The notes under the pieces were generated by a model. It ran no database searches and was not told the DNA's origin. It was given only the letters and a program-made list of their open reading frames with translations. The position numbers and the translations under genes are program-made. From Gammaproteobacteria bacterium (GTDB taxonomy: Bacteria; Pseudomonadota; Gammaproteobacteria; Tethybacterales; Persebacteraceae), in assembly GCA_020027345.1 (NCBI GenBank), contig JAHRAH010000160.1, positions 1-43,924 of the forward strand: a DNA stretch of 43,924 bases. Reading direction: 5' to 3'. Shown here piece after piece: positions 8,367 through 16,008 of the stretch (its first letter is position 1; every line of letters begins with the position of its first letter).

Positions 8367-9953
8367 TCAGGCGGCGAGTTTTGTTTTTACGGCGGGGTAG
8401 TCGGTTTTGCCCGTGGGGAGTTGGGGTATTTCTTCGGCGGAAAGTATTATGCGCGGGGTCCAGAGTTCGGGGAGGGCGGCGGCGCGCAGGGCGGCGGCAA
8501 TGTTTTTCCGCGTCGCTTTTTCGGGCGGCAGCGTCGTCAACAGCGCGACGGTTTCGCCGCGCGTTTCGCTTTCCATTCCGACTACGGCAAAGCGCGCGTT
8601 TTCCCATTGCGCGGCGAGGCATTCTTCAATGCCGTCCAGCGGCGCCATTTCTCCGGCAATTTTTATAAAGCGTTTTTCGCGCCCGATAATGCGCAGGCAA
8701 CCGTCGCCGTCTATTTCCGCGATGTCGCCGGTTTCGTGCCAGCCCTCCGGCGGCGGGCGAATCGCGCCGGGATTTTCGGCGAGGAGATAGCCCGCCATAA
8801 CATTGGGACCCTTCACATATAAAACGCCGCCGCGTTCAATTCCCGGGCGCTTTTCAATTCGGACTTGCAAAAGCGGCAGTGGAACGCCGACGGTGCCGGG
8901 TTTGTTTTGCCCCGGACGGTTAAAGGAAATAACCGGCGACGCTTCGGTAACGCCGTATCCTTCGTATACGGTGATATTAAATTTGTCGCGCCACAAATCG
9001 CGCGTGGTATTTTTTAGTTTTTCCGCCCCGGCTACGACAAAGCGCAGCGATTGAAAGTCCCCCTCGCCGGCGCTGCGGGCGTAGTTTGCGAGAAAAGTGT
9101 CGGCGCTGAAAAATATCGTCGCCTTCGCCGCGCGTATTACTTTCGGAATCTGCGAATAATGCAGCGGAGTGGGATATTGCGCCGCTTCAACCCCCGCAAC
9201 GACAGGCAAAACAAAACCGGCGAGCAGCCCGAAAGAATGAAAGACCGGCAAAGCGTTCAGCATTTTGTCGCCGCTTTGCAGCGCGAGGCGCGAAAGAATC
9301 TGGCGGCAGTTTGCGGTGATGTTGCCGTGGGTGAGGACGACTCCTTTGGGTTCGCTCTCCGAGCCGGAAGTGAACAAAACGCATGCGGTGTCCGATTTTT
9401 TCGCGCGCGCGCCGGGGCAGTTTCGCAGCGAATGCGCGGGGAAGAGCGCGCGCGTCGCCGCTTTTAGTTTGTCAAGGAGGGTTATGCTTGCGCGCACATC
9501 TTCCAGCAAAACGACTCGCACTCCGGCCTCGCGCATTTTTTGCGCGAGTTTTTCCGCTTGCGGGGATTTTTCCAAAAGCAGTTTGGCGGTGTATGCGACC
9601 GTGATTTGCGCGGTGCGGCAGGCGGAAAGAATTTGTTTTTCGCCCGCGCCGGGATTGAGCATTACCGGGGTTATCCCGCGCGTTTGGCATGCGTAAAAAA
9701 GCGCGGCGGCGGCGACTGTGGAAGGCAGCAAAACGCCGATGCGCGCGCAGTTTTGCGGGAGTTTTCCGCCGAGGGCAAAAGCGGCGCGGCAGAGCGTCCG
9801 GTATGTGAGCGCCGGCAAATGCTGCTGCGAAAAAAGCGGCGCATTAAAACCGTGACCCGCGCCCGCTTCGGCAAGCATCAGCGTCAGGTTTTTGTCCCCC
9901 GCAATTTTTGCGGCGCAATTTCTTTCTTCCTGCGTTTGCGGCGGAGACACCAT
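8367..9953 (-). CDS. Aas-type acyl-ACP synthetase / AMP-binding ligase
   Basis: A 528-residue adenylate-forming enzyme closest in motif layout to the C-terminal half of Aas, which activates fatty acid for acyl carrier protein or lysophospholipid. The P-loop-like LFTSGSESEPKGVVLTHGN lies around residue 195; then YEGYGVTEASPVISFN, WHETGDIAEIDGDG, and GREKRFIKIAGEM, which closely resembles Aas, with the late Lys in PTGKTDYPAVK. The PlsC-like acyltransferase half of Aas is absent. ATG 9953 follows GATAAT by exactly 6 nt, so the mRNA may be leaderless. A frame extension to 10052 is not supported. A fatty-acyl-CoA ligase is the alternative. Confidence 0.78.
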   Translation of the reverse strand: MVSPPQTQEERNCAAKIAGDKNLTLMLAEAGAGHGFNAPLFSQQHLPALTYRTLCRAAFALGGKLPQNCARIGVLLPSTVAAAALFYACQTRGITPVMLNPGAGEKQILSACRTAQITVAYTAKLLLEKSPQAEKLAQKMREAGVRVVLLEDVRASITLLDKLKAATRALFPAHSLRNCPGARAKKSDTACVLFTSGSESEPKGVVLTHGNITANCRQILSRLALQSGDKMLNALPVFHSFGLLAGFVLPVVAGVEAAQYPTPLHYSQIPKVIRAAKATIFFSADTFLANYARSAGEGDFQSLRFVVAGAEKLKNTTRDLWRDKFNITVYEGYGVTEASPVISFNRPGQNKPGTVGVPLPLLQVRIEKRPGIERGGVLYVKGPNVMAGYLLAENPGAIRPPPEGWHETGDIAEIDGDGCLRIIGREKRFIKIAGEMAPLDGIEECLAAQWENARFAVVGMESETRGETVALLTTLPPEKATRKNIAAALRAAALPELWTPRIILSAEEIPQLPTGKTDYPAVKTKLAA

Positions 9954-9959
9954 TAATCC

Positions 9960-9965
9960 ATTATC
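9960..9965 (-). promoter_or_regulatory. -10 box placed for a leaderless transcript
   Basis: On the minus strand TGCGATAAT (extended -10) ends 6 nt before the ATG at 9953, so the transcript should begin at or within the start codon. The same string TGCGATAATGG precedes paaJ. Confidence 0.45.
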
Positions 9966-9989
9966 GCATATGCGAACAAATTGGTTTGA

Positions 9990-10070
9990 GCGGGCGGGGA
10001 CGCCCGCTTTTTTATGTTGCGTTGCGCCTCGGAGAGGTGTAACGAGGCCCAAGGGTGTAACGAGACGGGG
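9990..10070. repeat. Composite palindromic repeat (CGTTACA family)
   Basis: GCGGGCG (9990-9996) pairs with CGCCCGC (10001-10007), followed by TTTTTT. A degenerate CGTTGCGCCTC/GAGGTGTAACG palindrome follows at 10020-10044, and a half copy GGGTGTAACGAGACGG at about 10053-10068. The same two modules occur in the same association at 6240-6334. The hairpin looks like a plus-strand terminator, but no plus-strand gene precedes it. Confidence 0.6.
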
Positions 10071-10084
10071 TGGGGTTTTTGTTT

Positions 10085-10133
10085 TTTAATTTGCTGGATT
10101 CCCGCTTTTTTGGAAGAGTGCGGGAATGACGCG
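10085..10133. repeat. Single copy of the GGATTCCCGC repeat
   Basis: TTTTAATTTGCTGGATTCCC begins at 10085 and the unit ends with GCGGGAATGACGC. The same unit is arrayed at 26098-26470. It lies just beyond the stop of the minus-strand ypjD. Confidence 0.7.
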
Positions 10134-10154
10134 GGAGGGGGATGACGGGGGTTG

Positions 10155-10934
10155 TCAGGCGCGTTCTAAGATTATTTGCATTACGAAGCGGCTGCCGAAG
10201 TAGCTTAGGAGGAGGAAAACGAAGCCGGCGGCGAAGCCGGCTTTTGCTCGGCGGCCGCGCCAGCCGTAAAAGCGGCGGCCGGCGAGGAGTGTGAAAAAAA
10301 CAATCCATGTGAGCGCGGCGAAAAGGTTTTTGTGCGTGAGGGCGAGAATGTCGCCGCCGGCAATATGCGCGGCGACGGCGCCGGAGATTAAAGCGAGGGT
10401 GACAAAAACAAAACTCACGGCGAGCCAGCGAAAGCATGCGGACTCCTGCGAGAGCAGGGGCGGCGCCGTTTCGCTTTCTTTTCCGCCGCCGAACATTCTT
10501 TGCATTTTTTCGCTGAGGTGCAGCTCCAGCCAGAGGAGCATCGTTGCCAGCGAAAAAGCGTAGGCCATCATCGCCAGCAATGCGTGGGCGAGGGAGAATC
10601 CGCCGGGGGCGGGCCAATCGGTTTGCACCGCCGCCGGGGCGAAAGAGCCGAGCAGGACAAGAACAAAAAGCAGCAGTCGCGCCGCGCCGGGGCGGGTGAG
10701 CATTCTCCCCGGCAAGGCGGCGAAGAGCGCCAAAAGCGCAAGCCCGATTCCGACATCCCATCGCGGGCGCGCTTGGTAGTTTGCGAAGAGGGCGGCGGCG
10801 TGCAGGAGCATCCCCCCGGCGAGGAAGATGTCGGCGGCGGCGCGGGCGGCGCGCGGGGCTGCGTCTGCGCGCCCGCGCCAAGCGGCGAGGGCGTAGCAGG
10901 CGGCGGCGGAAAGGTGTAGTAGAATCGGGTTCAC
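10155..10934 (-). CDS. ypjD: CcsA/YpjD-family membrane protein
   Basis: A 259-residue protein with about eight hydrophobic segments, matching the cytochrome c assembly (CcsA/HemX/YpjD) membrane family. Typical features are HALLAMMAYAFSLATMLLWLELHLSEKMQ in the middle and the late HKNLFAALTWIVFF segment, with histidines placed as in haem-handling relatives. The specific role of YpjD proteins is not well defined. It is divergent from ffh, as in many gammaproteobacteria, and its GTG start at 10934 lies only 11 bp from the ffh ATG. The long quoted segment spans roughly residues 136-164. Confidence 0.75.
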   Translation of the reverse strand: MNPILLHLSAAACYALAAWRGRADAAPRAARAAADIFLAGGMLLHAAALFANYQARPRWDVGIGLALLALFAALPGRMLTRPGAARLLLFVLVLLGSFAPAAVQTDWPAPGGFSLAHALLAMMAYAFSLATMLLWLELHLSEKMQRMFGGGKESETAPPLLSQESACFRWLAVSFVFVTLALISGAVAAHIAGGDILALTHKNLFAALTWIVFFTLLAGRRFYGWRGRRAKAGFAAGFVFLLLSYFGSRFVMQIILERA

Positions 10935-10945
10935 GAGGGCGACGA

Positions 10946-12277
10946 ATGCTGCAAAAATTAAGCCAGCGATTTTCCAATGTTATCAAAAAGCTGAGCGGGC
11001 AGGGGCGGCTGAGCGCGGAAAACATTGAAGGCGCCGCCGCCGAGATACGCGCGGCGCTGCTGGAAGCGGATGTCGCGCTGCCCGTCGCCGATTCTTTTTT
11101 GGCGGCGGTGAAGGAGCGGGCGCTGGGGATTCCGGCGGGCGCGCTGAATCCGGGGAAAATGTTCGCGGCGATATTTCACCGGCAGCTGGCGGAAATGATG
11201 GGCGGCGAAAGCGCGGCGCTTAATTTAAAAAAGCCGCCGGCGGTTGTTTTGATTTGCGGGCTGCAGGGCGCGGGGAAAACGACGACGCTTGCAAAAATAG
11301 CAAAGCGCTTAAAAACGCGCGAGAAAAAACGGGTGCTTTTGGCGAGCACGGATGTTCGCCGCCCGGCGGCTTTGGAACAACTGCGGCAACTTGCGGAAGC
11401 GGCCGATGTTCGCTGTTTTGAAAGCGGGCAAATGTCAAGCGCGCTTGCGCGGGCGGCGGGGATTTTGCCGCAGGCGCGTCGCGAACTTGCGGACGCGGTG
11501 TTGGTGGACACCGCCGGGCGCACGGCGTTGGACGAAGAATTGATGCGGGAGATATCGGATTTGGCTGCGCTTTTGCGTCCGGCGGAAACGCTGTTTACGG
11601 TTGACGCGATGCAGGGGCAGGACGCGGTGAATGTCGCCGCCGAGTTTGCGCGGGCGCTGCCGCTGACGGGGATTGTGTTGACGAAGTTTGACGGCGACAG
11701 TCGCGGCGGAGCGGCGCTCTCTGCGCGGGCGGCGACGGGGAAGCCGGTGAAGTTTGTCGGCACCGGGGAAAAGCCGGACGATTTGGATTTGTTTCATCCG
11801 GGGCGGTTCGCCGGGCGGCTGCTGGGAATGGGCGACATCGCCGGGCTGGCGGAACTGGCGCGCGAAAAAACAACCGCGGCGACTGCGGAACGGCTGCGGC
11901 GCGGCATTTCGCGCCCGGGCGGTTTTGATTTGAACGACCAGTTGCTGCAGTTGCGGGAGATGAAAAAAATGGGCGGCGTAAAAAGCGTTTTGGAAAAAAT
12001 GCCGGGCGCGCAAAATTTCGCTGCGGCGGCGAACGACGAAAAGCCGCTGAAAATGATGGAGGCGGCGATACTTTCCATGACGCCGGGCGAGCGCGCCGAG
12101 CCGGAAATAATAAAAGCGTCGCGCAAACGACGAATCGCCGCGGGGGCGGGCGTTACCGTGCCGGACATAAACCGCTTGCTTAAACAATTTGAACACGCGC
12201 GCAAGTTAATGAAAAAGGTCGCGCAAAAACCGAGCGCGGCGGCGCGTTTGATGCAGGGTATTTTTTCGCCGCGATGA
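10946..12277 (+). CDS. ffh: Signal recognition particle GTPase Ffh
   Basis: A 443-residue SRP54 homologue that binds 4.5S RNA and signal sequences and delivers nascent membrane proteins to FtsY. It has the N domain (1-95); the G domain with GLQGAGKTTTLAK at about 105-117, STDVRRPAA, LVDTAGRT and LTKFDGDSRGGAAL; the FVGTGEKPDDLDLF closing loop; and a methionine-rich M domain from about 320, with MKKMGGV, MTPGER and SRKRRIAAGAG. ATG 10946 gives the standard MLQKLSQRFS start. A TAGAAT at 10920-10925 could be its -10. The 4-bp overlap with the next gene suggests an operon. No 4.5S RNA is seen nearby. Confidence 0.95.
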   Translation: MLQKLSQRFSNVIKKLSGQGRLSAENIEGAAAEIRAALLEADVALPVADSFLAAVKERALGIPAGALNPGKMFAAIFHRQLAEMMGGESAALNLKKPPAVVLICGLQGAGKTTTLAKIAKRLKTREKKRVLLASTDVRRPAALEQLRQLAEAADVRCFESGQMSSALARAAGILPQARRELADAVLVDTAGRTALDEELMREISDLAALLRPAETLFTVDAMQGQDAVNVAAEFARALPLTGIVLTKFDGDSRGGAALSARAATGKPVKFVGTGEKPDDLDLFHPGRFAGRLLGMGDIAGLAELAREKTTAATAERLRRGISRPGGFDLNDQLLQLREMKKMGGVKSVLEKMPGAQNFAAAANDEKPLKMMEAAILSMTPGERAEPEIIKASRKRRIAAGAGVTVPDINRLLKQFEHARKLMKKVAQKPSAAARLMQGIFSPR

Positions 12278-12732
12278 CGGAAAGGATTTTTGTTTCGCAG
12301 ATAGAGGAGCGGCACCGTCCGCAATGGCGCGAGGCGTACCGTCAATATGCGGCGTTTTACGAAACGAAAACGGATGCGGCAAAACTGCGGCGGCTTTGGT
12401 ATTGGCTGACGGATTATCCGCCGCAGGTTTTCGGTTTGGCGGCGGAAAACAAAGAGGGCGAGTTGTTCGGCATCGCGCATTGGCGGATTCATCCGCATCC
12501 TTTGGCGGGGCGGCTTACGGCGTATTTGGATGATTTGTTTGTTTTTCCGCAACGGCGCGGCTGCGGCGCGGGGAAACTTCTTATCGCCGAATGCGCGCGG
12601 CGCGCGAAAAAAGAAGGATGCCGCCGCCTGCGCTGGGCGACCGCGGAAAGCAACGCCGGCGCGAAAAAATTATACGACGCCGTCGCGCGCCGCACCGACT
12701 GGGTGATATACGACCTTGACATTAAACGGTAA
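12274..12732 (+). CDS. GNAT-family N-acetyltransferase
   Basis: A 152-residue single-domain acetyltransferase. The acetyl-CoA binding motif A is LDDLFVFPQRRGCGAGKLLI (about residues 88-107, pattern RRGxGxG/A). It is followed by an alpha helix and WATAESNAGAKKLYDAVARR, the late motif B with the conserved Asn-Ala and Tyr. The substrate cannot be assigned. ATG 12274 overlaps the ffh stop by 4 bp. Confidence 0.82.
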   Translation: MTERIFVSQIEERHRPQWREAYRQYAAFYETKTDAAKLRRLWYWLTDYPPQVFGLAAENKEGELFGIAHWRIHPHPLAGRLTAYLDDLFVFPQRRGCGAGKLLIAECARRAKKEGCRRLRWATAESNAGAKKLYDAVARRTDWVIYDLDIKR

Positions 12733-13627
12733 CGAAGCGCCGGCGGCGGTGGCGGCGGAAAATGTTTGCAAACGCTATGGCGATTTGCGCGCGCTGGACT
12801 GCGTTTCGCTGACGGTGGGGCAGGGCGATTTTTTCGGATTGCTGGGGCCGAACGGCGCGGGAAAAACAACGCTCATCGGCGTTCTGGGCGGACTGGTAAA
12901 AGCGGATTCGGGCGGCGCTTTTATAATGGGAAGCGATGTTCGCGCGGACGCTTTGGCTGCGCGGCGCAAAGTGGGGATTGTTACGCAGGAATTGCTTTAC
13001 GACCCGTTCTTTACCGTGCGCGAGGCGCTGGACTTTCAATCCAAATATTACGGGCTGGGAAACAACGGCGAATGGATTGACACTCTTTTGGAACGCCTGC
13101 ATTTGGGGGAAAAGGCGAACACAAACACGCGCAATCTTTCCGGGGGGATGAAGCGGCGGCTGATGGTTGCGCAGGCGCTTGTTCACCGTCCGCCGGTGAT
13201 TGTTTTGGACGAGCCGACGGCGGGTGTTGACATTAATTTGCGCCTTTCGCTTTGGGGGTTTATCCGCGAATTAAACAAGCAGGGGCATACGATTATTCTG
13301 ACGACTCATTATTTGGAGGAAGCGGAAGCGCTCTGCCGCACTCTCGCGCTGATGCGCGGGGGGAAAATAATCGCGCTGGACAAAACAAAAAACTTATTGC
13401 GCGGCTGCGTGCAGGTTCGGCTGCTCGCCGAGGGGAGTTTGCCTTCGGATTTGCCGCCGCACAGGAAAAACGAATCGGGGCGGATGATATTTAATACGCT
13501 GGATTACGGCGACATTGAACCGCTGCTTGCATCCTTGCGCGGGGCGGGCGCGCGGGTGATTGAAATGGAAGTCGCGCCGCCGGATTTGGAGGACGCTTTT
13601 TTGCGCATTGTCGGGGACGGACAATGA
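12716..13627 (+). CDS. YadG-type ABC transporter ATP-binding protein
   Basis: A 303-residue ATPase of an ABC-2 exporter. Walker A is GPNGAGKTT at about 44-52, the Q-loop is IVTQELLYDPFFTV, the signature is LSGGMKRRLMVAQAL, Walker B is VIVLDEPTAGVD and the H-loop is LTTHYLEEAEALC. The spacing and the phrase DEPTAGVDINLRLSLWGFIR follow E. coli YadG closely. The TTG start at 12716 overlaps the upstream acetyltransferase by 17 bp; no ATG fits better before the conserved domain. It is followed by its permease with a 4-bp overlap. The substrate is unknown. Confidence 0.85.
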   Translation: MTLNGNEAPAAVAAENVCKRYGDLRALDCVSLTVGQGDFFGLLGPNGAGKTTLIGVLGGLVKADSGGAFIMGSDVRADALAARRKVGIVTQELLYDPFFTVREALDFQSKYYGLGNNGEWIDTLLERLHLGEKANTNTRNLSGGMKRRLMVAQALVHRPPVIVLDEPTAGVDINLRLSLWGFIRELNKQGHTIILTTHYLEEAEALCRTLALMRGGKIIALDKTKNLLRGCVQVRLLAEGSLPSDLPPHRKNESGRMIFNTLDYGDIEPLLASLRGAGARVIEMEVAPPDLEDAFLRIVGDGQ

Positions 13628-14406
13628 AGGCGCGCGCGTTGGAAATGATGAACGGTTTCGGCGGCTTGCTGCAAAAGGAAGTGCTGCGTTTTTGGCGCGT
13701 TTTCTTTCAGACGGTGTTCGCGCCGGTGCTGGCTTCGCTTTTGTATCTTCTTATTTTCTCGCACGCGCTGGAGGGGAAGATTTTGCTTTACGACGATGTC
13801 GGTTATCCGGAGTTTTTGGTTCCGGGGCTGGTGATGATGTCGGTGCTGCAAAACAGTTTCGCCAATGTTTCGTCTTCGCTGATTCATTCCAAGGTGACGG
13901 GCAACATTGTTTTTTTGCTTTTGCCGCCGATATCGGCGCCGGCTTTTTTTCTGGCGTATTTGTGCGCGGCGGTCATTCGCGCGGCGGCTGTGGGGGCGGG
14001 TGTTTTGGCGGTCGGCTGGTTTTTTGCGCCGTCGCTGGAAATCGTTGAGCCGTTTTCGGCTTTACTTTTTATGCTGCTTGCGGCGGCGCTCGCCGGTGCT
14101 TTGGGTTTTGTCGCCGGATTGTGGGCGGAGAAATTTGACCATCTGGCGGCGTTTACGAATTTTGTGATAATGCCGATGACATTTCTTTCCGGGGTTTTTT
14201 ATTCGGTGCATACTCTTCCTCCTTTTTGGCGCGGGCTTTCGCAGGCGAATCCGTTTTTTTATATGGTGGACGGTTTCCGCCGGGGGTTTGTCGGCGCGAG
14301 CGACGCGCCGGTTTCGCTTTCGCTTGCGGTAACGGCGCTCGCCGCGCTCGCCGCTTCGGCTTTGGCTTTGCTTTTGCTCGCGCGCGGATATAAAATACGC
14401 GGATGA
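13624..14406 (+). CDS. YadH-type ABC-2 transporter permease
   Basis: A 260-residue membrane protein with six hydrophobic segments and the ABC-2 signature FVIMPMTFLSGVFYSVHTLP followed by NPFFYMVDGFRRGFVG (residues about 183-225). It resembles E. coli YadH and would form the membrane channel for the preceding ATPase. ATG 13624 overlaps the ATPase stop by 4 bp and its own stop overlaps ibaG by 4 bp. Exported substrate unknown. Confidence 0.85.
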   Translation: MKARALEMMNGFGGLLQKEVLRFWRVFFQTVFAPVLASLLYLLIFSHALEGKILLYDDVGYPEFLVPGLVMMSVLQNSFANVSSSLIHSKVTGNIVFLLLPPISAPAFFLAYLCAAVIRAAAVGAGVLAVGWFFAPSLEIVEPFSALLFMLLAAALAGALGFVAGLWAEKFDHLAAFTNFVIMPMTFLSGVFYSVHTLPPFWRGLSQANPFFYMVDGFRRGFVGASDAPVSLSLAVTALAALAASALALLLLARGYKIRG

Positions 14407-14654
14407 AAGAATGCACGCCGGAGCAGGTGCGGCAATGGCTCGCCGAGGGGCTGGGCGATGGCGTGGAGCGTTTGGAAGTGGACGGCGACGGAATGCATTT
14501 TCAGGCGCTGATAGTTTGCGCGGCTTTTGCGGGCTTGCCGCGGGTGCGCCGTCACCGGATGGTTTACGCCGCGCTCCAAGGGCGGATGGACGGCGACATT
14601 CACGCGCTTTCGCTGCGCCTTTTGGCGCCCGGCGAAGATGACGGCAAAACTTAA
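14403..14654 (+). CDS. ibaG: BolA-family protein IbaG
   Basis: An 83-residue BolA-like protein. The core GDGMHFQALIVCAAFAGLPR (27-46) and RRHRMVYAALQGRMDGDIHA (49-68) carry the family's H-F-x-A-x-V, RHR and V-Y-x-A-L pattern. The final IHALSLRLLAPGE is typical of IbaG (YrbA). IbaG works with monothiol glutaredoxins in iron-sulfur or iron handling. The ibaG-murA pair is a conserved neighbour set; here a YadGH-type transporter rather than mla genes precedes it. It overlaps murA by 17 bp. Confidence 0.85.
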   Translation: MKECTPEQVRQWLAEGLGDGVERLEVDGDGMHFQALIVCAAFAGLPRVRRHRMVYAALQGRMDGDIHALSLRLLAPGEDDGKT

Positions 14655-15960
14655 AATCACCGGCGGCAATCCGCTTTGCGGAAGCGTCGCAATAAGCGGC
14701 GCAAAAAACGCCGCGCTGCCGGCGCTCTTCGCGTGTTTGCTGACGGAAGAACCGTGCGAATTGGGAAACCTTCCGCAGTTGCGCGACATTAAATCTGCGC
14801 TCGCCGTTCTTTCGGCGATGGGCGCCGAACACAGCGATGCGAACGGAAAAACCGTCGTCAATGCCGCGCGTTTGCGAACTACCGTCGCGCCGTATCAATT
14901 GGTGAAAACAATGCGCGCTTCGGTTTTGGCTTTGGGCCCGCTGCTTGCGCGCGCGGGGGAAGCGACGGTGTCGCTGCCCGGCGGCTGCGTCATCGGCGCG
15001 CGCCCGGTGGATATGCATATCGCCGGTTTTGAAAAAATGGGCGCGGAAATACAAATACAAAACGGCAACATAGTCGCGCGCGCGAAACGATTGCGCGGCG
15101 CAAATATTAAACTGCCGCAGCCGACTGTGACCGGCAGCGAAAATTTAATGATGGCGGCCGCGCTCGCCGAAGGAATTACCGTTTTGGAAAACGCCGCGCG
15201 CGAGCCGGAGATAACCGACCTCGCCGTTTTTTTGAACGCGATGGGCGCGGACATTTCCGGCGCCGGCGAAAGCACAATAACTATTCGCGGGGTTGACCGT
15301 TTGCATTCCGCAAAGCATTTTGTAATGCCCGACCGCATTGAAGCGGGGACATATCTTTGCGCCGCCGCCGCTTGCGGAGGGGATGTTTTTTTGGAAAACG
15401 CGGATTTATCGCATCTTTCCGCGCTCGCCGAAAAACTGCGCGAATGCGGCGCGGAAGTTTTAAATTGCAACGACAGTGGCGACGATGGCGACGATGGTGA
15501 CGATGGTGACGGCGACGGCGATGGCAACAGCGAAAACAAAAAACGCGGCGCGCGGATAACGATGCATAACCGTCCCCGCGCGGTTGACGCTGTGACGGCT
15601 CCTTATCCGGGGTATCCGACGGATTTGCAGGCGCAGTGGATGGCGGTGAATTGCGTCGCCGAGGGATGCGCGACGATTACGGAAACCGTTTTTGAAAACC
15701 GGTTTATGCACGCGCCCGAACTCGCGCGGATGGGCGCGGACATTGAATTGCGCGGCAACGCGGCGAGGGTTCGCGGCGTCGCTTCGCTTTCGGGGGCGCC
15801 GGTGATGGCGACGGACATTCGCGCCTCCGCCGCTCTCGTAGTCGCCGCCCTGGCCGCGCGCGGAACAAGCGAAATAGACCGCATTTACCATCTGGAACGC
15901 GGCTACGCAACAATGGAAAAAAAACTGCGCGCCCTGGGCGCGAATGCGGAAAGAAAATAA
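14638..15960 (+). CDS. murA: UDP-N-acetylglucosamine 1-carboxyvinyltransferase (MurA)
   Basis: MurA makes the first committed step of peptidoglycan synthesis by transferring enolpyruvate to UDP-GlcNAc. It is 440 residues from ATG 14638, about 20 longer than usual. SGAKNAALPAL at 20-30 holds the conserved Lys-Asn, and Cys117 in LPGGCVIGARPVD is the fosfomycin-sensitive catalytic cysteine. GSENLMMAA, MPDRIEAGTYLCAAA, YPGYPTDLQAQWMA and NRFMHAPELARMGAD are present. The extra length is an Asp/Gly-rich insert at about residues 279-297 encoded by a short tandem repeat. A longer frame from 14527 lies inside ibaG and is rejected. Confidence 0.95.
   Translation: MTAKLKITGGNPLCGSVAISGAKNAALPALFACLLTEEPCELGNLPQLRDIKSALAVLSAMGAEHSDANGKTVVNAARLRTTVAPYQLVKTMRASVLALGPLLARAGEATVSLPGGCVIGARPVDMHIAGFEKMGAEIQIQNGNIVARAKRLRGANIKLPQPTVTGSENLMMAAALAEGITVLENAAREPEITDLAVFLNAMGADISGAGESTITIRGVDRLHSAKHFVMPDRIEAGTYLCAAAACGGDVFLENADLSHLSALAEKLRECGAEVLNCNDSGDDGDDGDDGDGDGDGNSENKKRGARITMHNRPRAVDAVTAPYPGYPTDLQAQWMAVNCVAEGCATITETVFENRFMHAPELARMGADIELRGNAARVRGVASLSGAPVMATDIRASAALVVAALAARGTSEIDRIYHLERGYATMEKKLRALGANAERK
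15471..15529 (+). repeat. GAYGRYGGY microsatellite inside murA
   Basis: Imperfect tandem 6- and 9-nt units (GACGATGGC, GACGATGGT twice, then GACGGC units) encode a run of Asp and Gly inserted in MurA after the EVLNC strand. Length changes in multiples of three would keep the frame. Confidence 0.75.
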
Positions 15961-15970
15961 TTGAAAGCGT

Positions 15971-15994
15971 TCCCGTCAAAATAAAAAAACGGGA
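15971..15994. terminator. Possible bidirectional terminator between murA and dctM
   Basis: TCCCGT (15971-15976) and ACGGGA (15989-15994) pair around an A/T-rich loop in the 48-bp gap between two convergent genes. The stem is short and the T-run lies within the loop, so the call is tentative. Confidence 0.3.
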
Positions 15995-16008
15995 CAATGC
16001 GCAATTAT

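Noticed and set aside
9990-10013. Plus-strand rho-independent terminator
   Set aside because: The hairpin plus T6 looks right, but no plus-strand gene ends nearby and it belongs to a dispersed repeat.
10935-10945. 4.5S SRP RNA near ffh
   Set aside because: No GGAAGCAGC-type tetraloop or SRP hairpin is seen around ffh.
14527-14637. Longer MurA start at 14527
   Set aside because: The extra residues are Arg/Cys-rich, lie within ibaG and do not align with MurA.
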